Shown here: positions 17,366 to 25,082 of the stretch, in pieces
Layout: every line of letters begins with the position of its first letter
Numbering within the stretch: the first letter of the stretch is position 1
Assembly (NCBI RefSeq): GCF_004006015.1
Contig: NZ_CP034766.1
Span: forward strand, 3,257,001-3,321,000
DNA: 64,000 nt
Direction: 5' to 3'
DNA from: Rhodococcus sp. X156
GTDB lineage: Bacteria > Actinomycetota > Actinomycetes > Mycobacteriales > Mycobacteriaceae
Made by a program: the position numbers and the translations under genes
The notes under the pieces: model-generated
Told to the model about the DNA's origin: nothing
Databases searched by the model: none
The model's input: only the letters and a program-made list of their open reading frames with translations

Positions 17366-18438
17366 CCTCGCCGCTGCTGTCCACGCCCGGAGCCACCCCC
17401 GCCGCAGAGGACTCCCCCGACGTGGGGGTCGCCTGGCACTACGGCGACCCGTTCGGTGAGCAGCGGGCCGCCACCACCCGCGCCGTGGTGGTCGACCGCA
17501 GCAACCGCGGGGTGATCGCCGTGCCCGGCGGTGAGCGGCGGTCGTGGCTGCACTCGCTGACCAGCCAGCACGTTCTCGGCCTCGCCGACGGGCAGGGCAC
17601 CGAGGCGCTGATCCTGGACGTCAACGGCCGGGTGGAGCACCACCTGGTGCTCGCCGACCTCGACGGCACCACCTGGATCGACACCGAGCCGACCAGCACG
17701 CAGAGCCTGCTCGCCTACCTGCAGAAGATGGTGTTCTGGGCCGACGTCGCCCCCCGTGACGCCAGCGACGAGCTGGCCGTCCTGACCGTCCTCGGACCCA
17801 CGGCGGACCAGCTGCTGGAGCTGCCCGCCGAGGTGCACGGAGTGCGTGCCCTGCCGGGCGGCGGCTTCGTGCGGCGGATGCCCGCGCCTGCGGGCTCGCA
17901 CGCCGCCGACGTCGTGGTCCCCCGCGCCGCGCTCGCCACCTGGTGGCAGCGCCTCACCGAGGCCGGTGCGCGACCTGCCGGCTCCTGGGCCCACGAGGCG
18001 CTGCGGGTGGAGCAGGGCAGGCCCCGCGCCGGCGTGGACACCGACGAGCGCACCATCCCGCACGAGGCCGGCTGGATCCACCGCGCCGTGCACCTGGACA
18101 AGGGGTGCTACCGGGGGCAGGAGACCGTGGCGCGAGTGCACAACCTGGGCAAGCCACCACGGCGGCTGGTCCTGCTGCACCTGGACGGCTCTGCAGATGC
18201 CCGCCCGCAGACCGGCGACGACGTGACTGCCGCCGGCCGGGTCGTCGGCCGGGTCGGCACCGTGGCCGAGCACCACGAGCTGGGACCGATCGCGTTGGCG
18301 CTGGTCAAGCGGACCGTGCCGGCGGACACCGAGCTCGTGGCCGGGCCCTCGGCGGCGGCGATCGACCCGGACTCGGTGACCGAGGACACCGAGGTGCAGG
18401 CCGGGCGGGCCGCGCTCAGCCGGCTGCGGGGACGCTGA
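17362..18438 (+). CDS. ygfZ: Folate-binding YgfZ/GcvT-like protein
   Basis: A 358-residue member of the tetrahydrofolate-binding YgfZ family, which supports assembly or repair of certain iron-sulfur enzymes. The diagnostic motif KGCYRGQE starts near residue 247, followed by TVARVHNLGKPPRRLVLLHLDG. The N-terminal GcvT-like domain (VVVDRSNRGVIAVPGGERRSWLHSLTSQHV) is intact. Coupled to the Fur-family gene by a four-base overlap. The C-terminal 20 residues (EDTEVQAGRAALSRLRGR) are polar and variable. Confidence 0.93.
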   Translation: MTSPLLSTPGATPAAEDSPDVGVAWHYGDPFGEQRAATTRAVVVDRSNRGVIAVPGGERRSWLHSLTSQHVLGLADGQGTEALILDVNGRVEHHLVLADLDGTTWIDTEPTSTQSLLAYLQKMVFWADVAPRDASDELAVLTVLGPTADQLLELPAEVHGVRALPGGGFVRRMPAPAGSHAADVVVPRAALATWWQRLTEAGARPAGSWAHEALRVEQGRPRAGVDTDERTIPHEAGWIHRAVHLDKGCYRGQETVARVHNLGKPPRRLVLLHLDGSADARPQTGDDVTAAGRVVGRVGTVAEHHELGPIALALVKRTVPADTELVAGPSAAAIDPDSVTEDTEVQAGRAALSRLRGR

Positions 18439-18505
18439 CGCAGCAGCCCCTGCTCACCCGAGTGAGGTGCCGCGCTTCGTGTCGTCAGCAGCGGCCGGGG
18501 CACGG

Positions 18506-18511
18506 TATGGT
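18506..18511 (+). promoter_or_regulatory. -10 box of DUF3073 gene
   Basis: TATGGT (TANNNT) with a predicted leader of about 75 nt. The leader contains an 11-bp stem with one mismatch (18539-18549 with 18559-18569) that ends 22 bases before the start codon and may affect translation or mRNA stability. Confidence 0.55.
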
Positions 18512-18591
18512 GTGTCGTAGGAAGAAACACACAATCGAACGGGGCCGCCGAATCCCCTGGCCGCCCCGTCCTTGCGCGAGGGGGTCGAGCC

Positions 18592-18789
18592 ATGGGCCGC
18601 GGCCGGGCTAAGGCGAAGCAGACCAAGGTTGCGCGAGAGCTCAAGTACAGCTCTCCGAACACTGACTTCGAGACACTTCAACGAGAGCTCTCTGGGCACG
18701 GACCGGACTCGCTCCGGGTGCACCCCAGGCGCACCGAGGCCGATGATGTCCGGCCCCCCTGGGAGGAAGAGGACGACTGGAAGCCTTGA
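18592..18789 (+). CDS. DUF3073 small protein
   Basis: A 65-residue protein recognised from MGRGRAKAKQTKVARELKYSSPNTDFETLQRELSG, the conserved N-terminal block of DUF3073, found throughout actinobacteria next to purM (Rv0810c in M. tuberculosis, from memory). The N-terminus is strongly basic and the C-terminus acidic (PPWEEEDDW). The function is unknown to me. A GAGGGGG ribosome-binding site precedes the ATG, unlike the many leaderless genes nearby. It is convergent with purM across a shared hairpin terminator. Confidence 0.92.
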   Translation: MGRGRAKAKQTKVARELKYSSPNTDFETLQRELSGHGPDSLRVHPRRTEADDVRPPWEEEDDWKP

Positions 18790-18860
18790 GCTTCCCGCTG
18801 AGCACCGGCCCAGTCTTCGCGCTTTCGATCCTGCAGGACTAAACCTCTGACTCATAGCAA

Positions 18861-18901
18861 CCACACCCGCCATCCCCCATCCGGTGGTATGGCGGGTGTG
18901 G
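18861..18901. terminator. Bidirectional terminator between DUF3073 and purM
   Basis: Perfect 13-bp stem CCACACCCGCCAT (18861-18873) with 18889-18901, and a 15-nt loop. It lies between two convergent genes and can serve both strands. Confidence 0.8.
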
Positions 18902-18991
18902 TGCTTCTTGGCGTCCGGGTGCAGCAGGCGCCTGGCGATGACGCTACGGGGCGGCACCCCGCCTGGCGGGGACCGCTGAGCACCGAGACCG

Positions 18992-20083
18992 CTAGAAGCG
19001 GGGGTGCTCGCCCACCAGGGAGGCCCGGGCGGAGTCGGTGGCCTTCTGCACCGAGCCCAGCACCCAGGAGGGCACGTGGCGGGCGGTGAGCACGGCCAGC
19101 GCCCGGTCAGCGTCCTCGGGACCGACGATGGCAACCATGCCGATGCCCATGTTGAAGGTCTTCTCCATCTCGGCACGCTCCACGCGGCCGCGGTGGGCGA
19201 TCACGCCGAACACCGGCGCAGGGCTCCAGGTGCCTCGGTCGAGCTCGGCCACCAGACCCTTCGGCACCACGCGCTCGAGGTTGGCGACCAGGCCACCACC
19301 GGTGACGTGGCAGAAGGTGCGCACCTGGGTCTCGGCGATGAGCGCCAGGCAGTCCTTGGCGTAGATGCGGGTCGGCTCGAGCATCTCCTCGCCCACCGTG
19401 CGGCCGAACTCCTCCACGTGTCCGTGCAGGGGCATCGCGGCGATGTCCAGCAGGACCTTGCGGGCCAGCGAGTAGCCGTTGGAGTGCAGGCCGGAGGAAC
19501 CCATGGCGATCACCACGTCGCCGGGACGCACGCGGTCGGGACCGAGGATCGAGTCCGCCTCCACGACCCCCACGCCGGTGGCGGAGATGTCGTAGGCGTC
19601 GTCGGGCATCAGTCCGGGGTGCTCGGCGGTCTCTCCGCCCAGCAGGGCACAGCCGGCCAGCACGCAGCCCTCGGCGATGCCGGCGACGATCTCGGCCACC
19701 CGCTCGGGCACGACCTTGCCCACCGCGATGTAGTCCTGCAGGAACAGCGGCTCGGCACCGGAGACCACGAGGTCGTCCACCACCATGGCCACCAGGTCCA
19801 GGCCCACCGTGTCGTGCTTGTCCATGGCCTGCGCCACGGCGATCTTGGTGCCCACCCCGTCGGTGGAGGCAGCCAGGACCGGCTCGCGGTAGTGACCGGG
19901 CTTCAGGGCGAACAGCCCGGCGAAGCCACCGAGACCACCCAGCACCTCCGGACGGCTGGCGCGCCGAGCAGACGGGGCGAACAGCTCCACCGCCCGGTCC
20001 CCAGCCGCGATGTCCACGCCGGCCGCGGCGTAGGAGGCGCCCGCCGAGGAGGACTCAGCAGGATCGTGCGGGTGGTCGCTCAT
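18992..20083 (-). CDS. purM: Phosphoribosylformylglycinamidine cyclo-ligase PurM
   Basis: A 363-residue enzyme that closes FGAM to AIR with ATP, step five of purine synthesis. Motifs: SYAAAGVDIAAGDRAVELF, STDGVGTKIAVAQAMDKHDTVGLDLVAMVVDDLV (the catalytic Gly/Asp-rich region), GCALLGGETAEHPGLM and AMGSSGLHSNGYSLARKVLL. The frame extends 96 bases upstream, but the ATG at 20083 gives the normal start. A TAGGGT -10 box (20154-20149) would give a leader of nearly 60 nt holding a perfect 8-bp hairpin (20106-20113 with 20120-20127). Confidence 0.96.
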   Translation of the reverse strand: MSDHPHDPAESSSAGASYAAAGVDIAAGDRAVELFAPSARRASRPEVLGGLGGFAGLFALKPGHYREPVLAASTDGVGTKIAVAQAMDKHDTVGLDLVAMVVDDLVVSGAEPLFLQDYIAVGKVVPERVAEIVAGIAEGCVLAGCALLGGETAEHPGLMPDDAYDISATGVGVVEADSILGPDRVRPGDVVIAMGSSGLHSNGYSLARKVLLDIAAMPLHGHVEEFGRTVGEEMLEPTRIYAKDCLALIAETQVRTFCHVTGGGLVANLERVVPKGLVAELDRGTWSPAPVFGVIAHRGRVERAEMEKTFNMGIGMVAIVGPEDADRALAVLTARHVPSWVLGSVQKATDSARASLVGEHPRF

Positions 20084-20227
20084 GGCAGGGAAGCTCCGGA
20101 TCATTCGTTGCGGGATGCGCCGCAACGGTACCGGAGTACCCGCTGGCGACCCTATTCTCCGTCCCGAAACCGGACCCACGCCAGGTCAGCCCCGCGCCGC
20201 TGCGCCACGCGAGCCCGCTCCGCTGCG

Positions 20228-21403
20228 CTACGCGAGCTGGCCGCCGACCTTGGTGTATCCCCGCAGCAAGTCCCGGCTGATGATCAGCCTCTGCATCTCG
20301 TCGGTGCCCTCGAAGATCCGCCACAGCCGCACGTCGCGGTACCACTGCTCGATGGGCATCTCCCGGGTGTAGCCCATGCCGCCGTGGATCTGCATGACTC
20401 GGTCCACCACGCGGTTGATCATGTTCGTCCCGTAGAGCTTGGCGATGGCGCTGTCGTGCCGGGAGTCCAGGCCCTGGTCGACGTTCCACGCCGCCTTGAG
20501 CACCAGCCAGCGCGCGGCCTCCAGCTCCACGTCGGAGTCGGCGATCATCCACGCGACTGCCTGGTTGGCGCCGATCGGCTTGCCGAAGGTGGTGCGGTCG
20601 TTGGCCTGCTGCAGCGCCAGCGACAGCAGCCGCTCGGCGCCGCCCACCGCGCGGGAGGGGATGAGGTAGCGGCCCTTACCGATCCACGCCATCGCCAGCT
20701 CCCAGCCCTGACCCACCTCGCCCAGGACGTTGCTGCCCGGCACCCGCACGTTGTCCAGCACGATGGTGGCCGGCCGCGCCGAGCCCATCGTCTCGATGGG
20801 CGAGGTGGTGTAGCCCATCTCGCGGTCCACCAGGAACGCCGTGAATCCCCCCTTGGTGCCCTTGTCCGAGTCGGTGACCGCGATGCAGATGATGAAGTCG
20901 GAGTCGTTGCCGCCGGTGATGAAGACCTTCTCGCCGTTGATGATCCAGTCGTCGCCGTCCCGCTTGGCGGAGGTCCGGATGTTCGCGGCGTCGGAGCCGG
21001 CACCCGGCTCGGTGATGGCGAAGCAGGACTTGCGCTCCCCGGAGATCGCCGGCTTGAGGTAGCTCTCGGCCTGCTCGGGGTTGCAGTAGAAGAGGATGTT
21101 GTCGGTCTCGCCGCCCGGGCGGAACCAGATGAAGCTGCGCCCGAACTCCATCTCCACCAGCGATCGGGTGACCGCCGGCAGGGCCAGGCCGCCGTACTCC
21201 TCCGGGGTGCTCAGCCCCCACAGGTCGAACGTCTTGGCCTTGGCCTGCAGCTCGGCCATCTCGTCGGAGGTGACGGCGTTGGGGCCGCCCTCCCGGCCGC
21301 GACGCATGATCTCGCTCTCCAGCGGGATCAGCTCACGCTCCACGAAGGTGCGCACGGTGGAGCGCATCGCGCGCTCCTCGTCAGAGATCGAGAAGTCGAC
21401 CAT
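20228..21403 (-). CDS. Acyl-CoA dehydrogenase
   Basis: A 391-residue FAD-dependent acyl-CoA dehydrogenase with the full three-domain fold: N-terminal helices (MVDFSISDEERAMRSTVRTFVEREL), the FAD/substrate signature CFAITEPGAGSDAANIRTSAKRDGDDWIINGEKVFITGGNDSD and the C-terminal QIHGGMGYTREMPIEQWYRDVRLWRIFEGTDEMQRLII. The FEGT glutamate is the usual catalytic base. Substrate chain length cannot be read from sequence. It follows a second acyl-CoA dehydrogenase across a 17-bp tandem repeat on the same strand and is likely under the same TetR regulator. An AAAGGAA site precedes the ATG. Confidence 0.93.
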   Translation of the reverse strand: MVDFSISDEERAMRSTVRTFVERELIPLESEIMRRGREGGPNAVTSDEMAELQAKAKTFDLWGLSTPEEYGGLALPAVTRSLVEMEFGRSFIWFRPGGETDNILFYCNPEQAESYLKPAISGERKSCFAITEPGAGSDAANIRTSAKRDGDDWIINGEKVFITGGNDSDFIICIAVTDSDKGTKGGFTAFLVDREMGYTTSPIETMGSARPATIVLDNVRVPGSNVLGEVGQGWELAMAWIGKGRYLIPSRAVGGAERLLSLALQQANDRTTFGKPIGANQAVAWMIADSDVELEAARWLVLKAAWNVDQGLDSRHDSAIAKLYGTNMINRVVDRVMQIHGGMGYTREMPIEQWYRDVRLWRIFEGTDEMQRLIISRDLLRGYTKVGGQLA

Positions 21404-21436
21404 CAGAGTTCCTTTGCGTCAGAGGGAGCGAGCAGA

Positions 21437-21589
21437 CTGGGTGGGCTAGAACGCTGGGTGGGCTAGAAGGCTGGGTGGGCTAGAAGGCTGGGTGGGCTAG
21501 AAGGCTGGGTGGGCTAGAAGGCTGGGTGGGCTAGAAGGCTGGGTGGGCTAGAAGGCTGGGTGGGCTAGAAGGCTGGGTGGGCTAGAAGG
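21437..21589. repeat. 17-bp minisatellite, nine tandem copies
   Basis: Nine head-to-tail copies of CTGGGTGGGCTAGAAGG starting at 21437, 21454, 21471, 21488, 21505, 21522, 21539, 21556 and 21573. The copies are identical apart from one base in the first (ACG for AGG). The last copy contains the stop codon of the upstream acyl-CoA dehydrogenase, so the array probably grew from the 3' end of that gene. Each unit has the palindrome CTAG, a TAG stop on both strands; with a period of 17, three copies close all six frames. Confidence 0.95.
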
Positions 21590-22730
21590 CGCTGACGCCG
21601 GTGAGTGCGCGGCCCAGCAGCAGGGTCTGCACCTGGGTGGTGCCCTCGTAGAGGGTGAGCACGCGCGCGTCGCGCAGGTACTTGGCCAGCGGGTACTCCT
21701 CCACGAAGCCGTAGCCACCGAACACCTGCAGGCAGCGGTTGGCCGCCCGCACCGCGGACTCGGCGGCGTAGTACTTGGCGGCGGAGGCCTCCGCCCGGAA
21801 GGGCTGACCGCGGTCGCAGAGGTCGGCGGCACGCCACACCAGCAGCCGGGCGGCGTCGCGCTCCACCTGTGTCTCCACCAGCAGCTGCTGCACCAGCTGG
21901 TGCCCGGCGATGGTGCGGCCGAACTGCTCACGGCTGGCGGCGTAGTCCAGCGCAGCGTCCAGGCACGCGGTGGACAGACCCACGGCCGAGGCGGCGATGG
22001 AGGTGCGACCGCGGTCCAGCGCGGTCATCGCCACGGTGAACCCGCGGCCCTCCTCGCCGAGCATGGCCGAGGCGGGCACCCGCACGGCGTCCAGGTGCAG
22101 CGCCGCGGTGTCCTGCCCGCGCAGGCCCAGCTTGTCGGTGATCTTGGTGGTGGAGAAGCCGGCGGAGTCGGTGGGCACGAGGAAGGCGCTCACCCCGCGG
22201 CCGCCCTCGCCGCCGGTGCGGGCCATCACCAGCGCGACGTCGGCCCAGTTGCCGTTGGTGATGAACTGCTTGGAGCCGGTGATCAGGTAATCGCCGCCGT
22301 CGCGGACCGCCTTGGTGGTGAGGTTGCCGGCGTCGGAGCCCACCCCGGGCTCGGTGAGGCCGAAGCAGCCCACCATCTCCCCCGAGCAGATGCCGGGCAG
22401 CCAGCGCTCCTGCTGCTCCGGGGTGCCGAAGCGGGCGATGCTCTTGCCCACCAGGCCCAGGGAGACGCTGACGATGCCGCGGATGGCCTGGTCGCCCCGG
22501 CCCAGCTCCTCGATGGCCAGGCAGTAGGCGAACATGTCGCCACCGGACCCGCCCAGCTCCTCGGGCACCCCCAGGCCCAGCAGCCCGGCTCGGCCCAGCT
22601 TGCCCACGATGGCGCGGTCGACCTGCTCGGCGCGGTCCCACTCCGCGGCGAAGGGCACCACTTCCTTGTCGACGAACGCTGCCGCCGACTCCTTCAGGGC
22701 CTGGTGCTCCTCGGACAACGTGAGGTCCAC
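21582..22730 (-). CDS. Acyl-CoA dehydrogenase
   Basis: A 382-residue short-chain-type acyl-CoA dehydrogenase with all family blocks: LSEEHQALKESAAAFVDKEVVPFAAEWDRAEQ, CFGLTEPGVGSDAGNLTTKAVRDGGDYLITGSKQFITNGNWAD, ASREQFGRTIAGHQLVQQLL and FGGYGFVEEYPLAKYLRDARVLTLYEGTTQ (catalytic Glu in YEGT). The start is the GTG at 22730, preceded by GGAGGGAG; the much longer open frame upstream runs antisense through tetR and into purF and is not coding here. The stop lies inside the 17-bp minisatellite. Divergent from tetR across a short operator region. Confidence 0.94.
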   Translation of the reverse strand: MDLTLSEEHQALKESAAAFVDKEVVPFAAEWDRAEQVDRAIVGKLGRAGLLGLGVPEELGGSGGDMFAYCLAIEELGRGDQAIRGIVSVSLGLVGKSIARFGTPEQQERWLPGICSGEMVGCFGLTEPGVGSDAGNLTTKAVRDGGDYLITGSKQFITNGNWADVALVMARTGGEGGRGVSAFLVPTDSAGFSTTKITDKLGLRGQDTAALHLDAVRVPASAMLGEEGRGFTVAMTALDRGRTSIAASAVGLSTACLDAALDYAASREQFGRTIAGHQLVQQLLVETQVERDAARLLVWRAADLCDRGQPFRAEASAAKYYAAESAVRAANRCLQVFGGYGFVEEYPLAKYLRDARVLTLYEGTTQVQTLLLGRALTGVSAF

Positions 22731-22761
22731 GCGGGTCTCCCTCCGCCGATCTCCAGCCGTG

Positions 22762-22783
22762 CCTAACACCGTTAGGTTACGCT
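22762..22783. promoter_or_regulatory. TetR operator and divergent promoter
   Basis: CCTAAC-ACC-GTTAGG (22762-22776) is a perfect 6-3-6 palindrome. Immediately after it TACGCT (22778-22783) is the -10 box of tetR, seven bases before its GTG. On the minus strand TAACCT (22780-22775) can serve acd2, so one bound dimer could close both promoters. Confidence 0.7.
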
Positions 22784-22790
22784 GGGGCCC

Positions 22791-23429
22791 GTGCGTGACG
22801 TCAACCCCCAAAGAGTGCGCGAGGCCGCCCTCGAGCTGATCGACACCGAGGGCCTGGCTGCGCTGAGCATGCGTCGGCTGGCCACGGAGCTGGGCGTGCA
22901 GGCCCCCTCGCTGTACCACCACGTGGCGGGCAAGACGGAGCTGCTGGACTCCCTGGTGGAGCAGGTGGGGGCCGGCGCGGACGCGTCCTGGTTCGGCGAG
23001 CACGCCTGGGACGAGGCGCTGCTGCGGTGGGGCCGCACGTACCACGCCGCACTGGCCGCGCACCCCGCGCTCGCCCCGCTCTTCGTCAGCTCTCCGGGCA
23101 GCTCGGACGCGGCGCTGCGCCGCATCGACCGCGTGCACGGCGGGCTGGTGGCTGCGGGATGGACGCCGCGCGAGGCCACCGAGATCGCGGCCGCGGTGAA
23201 GTTCCTGGTGATGGGCGCGGCGTCGGGGTCGATCGCGGCGGGGTTTCCGGCCGACCCGGAGCTGTACGCGGGCCGCTACCCCAACCTGGGCAACGCCCAC
23301 CGCCTGGCCAGCCACCGCAGCCGGGTGGACGCCGACGCGGTGGAGCTGGCGCTGGTGGCCCTGGTGGACGGCCTGCGCCTGCGGCTGGACCAGCGGCGGG
23401 CAGCCGGCTCGAGCCAGCAGCCCGGCTAG
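22791..23429 (+). CDS. TetR-family transcriptional regulator
   Basis: A 212-residue TetR protein. The helix-turn-helix reads VREAALELIDTEGLAALSMRRLATELGVQAPSLYHHVAGKTELLDSLVEQV. The C-terminal half has the TetR_C layout (WDEALLRWGRTYHAALAAHPALAPLF). It is divergent from two acyl-CoA dehydrogenase genes with an operator-like palindrome between them, so it is likely their repressor, released by an acyl-CoA or similar ligand; this is inference. It appears leaderless. Its stop shares CTAG with the convergent purF stop. Confidence 0.9.
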   Translation: MRDVNPQRVREAALELIDTEGLAALSMRRLATELGVQAPSLYHHVAGKTELLDSLVEQVGAGADASWFGEHAWDEALLRWGRTYHAALAAHPALAPLFVSSPGSSDAALRRIDRVHGGLVAAGWTPREATEIAAAVKFLVMGAASGSIAAGFPADPELYAGRYPNLGNAHRLASHRSRVDADAVELALVALVDGLRLRLDQRRAAGSSQQPG

Positions 23430-24964
23430 CGGATGGCGGCGTCGACCGAGCGGACCAGGTCCTCCGCGGCGCTGTCCAGCATGTCGCCCAGCACGTTCTC
23501 GTCGATCTTCGTCTCGCGAGCCAGCGGGATCGGGTAGTGCCCGTCGAAGCAGGCCGAGCACAACCGGTCGCGGGGCTGCTCGGTGGCCTCCACCATCCCG
23601 TCGATAGACACGTAGCCCAGGGAGTCGGCGCCGATGGCCCGGCGCACACCCTCGAAGATTCCGTCGGCGGTGTCCAGGCCGTTGGCGATGAGCTCGGCCG
23701 GGCTGGCGAAGTCGATGCCGTAGAAGCAGGGCCAGCGCACCGGCGGGGAGGCGATGCGCACGTGCACCTCGAGGGCACCGGCCTCGCGCAGCATCCGCAC
23801 CAGGGCCCGCTGGGTGTTGCCGCGGACGATGGAGTCGTCCACCACCACGAGCTTCTTGCCGCGGATGATCTCCTTGAGCGGGTTGAGCTTGAGCCTGATG
23901 CCGAGCTGGCGGATGGTCTGCGAGGGCTGGATGAAGGTGCGCCCGACGTAGGAGTTCTTGACCAGGCCCTGCCCGTAGGGGATGCCCGACTCCTGGGCGT
24001 AGCCGATCGCGGCGGGGGTGCCCGACTCCGGCACCGGGATGACCAGGTCGCCCTCGGCGGGGTGCTCGCGCGCCAGCAGCCGGCCGATCTCCACCCGGGT
24101 GGAGTGCACGGAGCGCCCGGCGATGGTGGTGTCCGGGCGGGCGAGGTAGACGTACTCGAACACGCACCCCTTGGGCTCGGCCTGGGCGAAGCGGGTGGAG
24201 CGCAGGCCGTCGGCGTCGATGGCCAGCAGCTCACCGGGCTCGATCTCGCGGACGAAGGAGGCGCCGACGATGTCGAGGGCCGCGGTCTCGCTGGCCACCA
24301 CCCAGCCTCGCTCCAGCCGGCCCAGGCACAGCGGATGCACGCCCTGCGGGTCACGGGCGGCGTAGAGGGTGTTCTCGTCCATGAAGGCCAGGCAGAAGGC
24401 GCCGCGCAGGGTGGGCAGCAGCGCCATGGCGGCCTGCTCCACGGTGGAGTCGGCCGCGGCGTGCGCCAGCAGTCCCGCGACCACGTCGGAGTCGGTGGTG
24501 GAGTTCATGCCGCCGCGCGGAGGCAGCAGGCCCAGCTCACGGGTGCGCTGGGAGAGCTCGGCGGTGTTCACCAGGTTGCCGTTGTGGCCCAGGGCGATTC
24601 CGGTTCCGGCGGCGGTGGTGCGGAAGGTGGGCTGGGCGTTGTCCCAGCTGGTGACGCCGGTGGTGGAGTACCGGGTGTGCCCGACGGCGACGTGCCCGCG
24701 CAGCGCGCTCAGGGTCTGCTCGTCGAACACCTGGCTGACCAGCCCGAGGTCCTTGAACACCAGCACCTGCGTGCCGTCGGCCACGGCGATGCCGGCGGCC
24801 TCCTGGCCGCGGTGCTGCAGGGCGTAGAGCCCGTAGTAGGTGAGCTTGGCGACGTCCTCACCGGGCGCCCAGACACCGAAGACGCCGCACTCCTCCCGAG
24901 GGCTGTCGTCCTCCAGCGCAGCGGGGCTGTCCTGCGCGGCTGGCGAGTGTTCAGCTTTGACCAC
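23426..24964 (-). CDS. purF: Amidophosphoribosyltransferase PurF
   Basis: First committed enzyme of purine synthesis, making phosphoribosylamine from PRPP and glutamine. The 512-residue precursor has a propeptide of about 25 residues ending before the nucleophile Cys26 (REECGVFGVW), the Ntn glutaminase domain (HRGQEAAGIAV, GHTRYSTTG, GHNGNLVNT) and a PRTase domain (KLVVVDDSIVRGNTQRALV). The GTG at 24964 is chosen because GGGAG lies just upstream and the propeptide length is normal. A TAGACT -10 box at 25011-25006 would give a 35-nt leader. The stop overlaps the convergent tetR stop in CTAG. Confidence 0.96.
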   Translation of the reverse strand: MVKAEHSPAAQDSPAALEDDSPREECGVFGVWAPGEDVAKLTYYGLYALQHRGQEAAGIAVADGTQVLVFKDLGLVSQVFDEQTLSALRGHVAVGHTRYSTTGVTSWDNAQPTFRTTAAGTGIALGHNGNLVNTAELSQRTRELGLLPPRGGMNSTTDSDVVAGLLAHAAADSTVEQAAMALLPTLRGAFCLAFMDENTLYAARDPQGVHPLCLGRLERGWVVASETAALDIVGASFVREIEPGELLAIDADGLRSTRFAQAEPKGCVFEYVYLARPDTTIAGRSVHSTRVEIGRLLAREHPAEGDLVIPVPESGTPAAIGYAQESGIPYGQGLVKNSYVGRTFIQPSQTIRQLGIRLKLNPLKEIIRGKKLVVVDDSIVRGNTQRALVRMLREAGALEVHVRIASPPVRWPCFYGIDFASPAELIANGLDTADGIFEGVRRAIGADSLGYVSIDGMVEATEQPRDRLCSACFDGHYPIPLARETKIDENVLGDMLDSAAEDLVRSVDAAIR

Positions 24965-25082
24965 CGGGTGGCGCTCCCTCACAGATAGGACCTGGGGCAC
25001 AACCGAGTCTACGGCCTGACACGCTGCGCGCCGACCGGGCTCCAGTGATGCCCACCACCAGCGGCGACGGCGCCGCAGGAGG

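Noticed and set aside
19004-21466. 820-codon + strand frame across purM and an acyl-CoA dehydrogenase
   Set aside because: Low-complexity His/Gly/Ala/Val translation typical of the antisense frame of GC-rich genes; no recognisable domain.
21437-21589. CRISPR array
   Set aside because: The repeats are contiguous with no spacers and only 17 bp long; this is a minisatellite.
21582-24167. 861-codon minus-strand frame joining acd2 to sequence upstream
   Set aside because: Only the part from 22730 shows acyl-CoA dehydrogenase homology; the rest is antisense to tetR and out of frame within purF.
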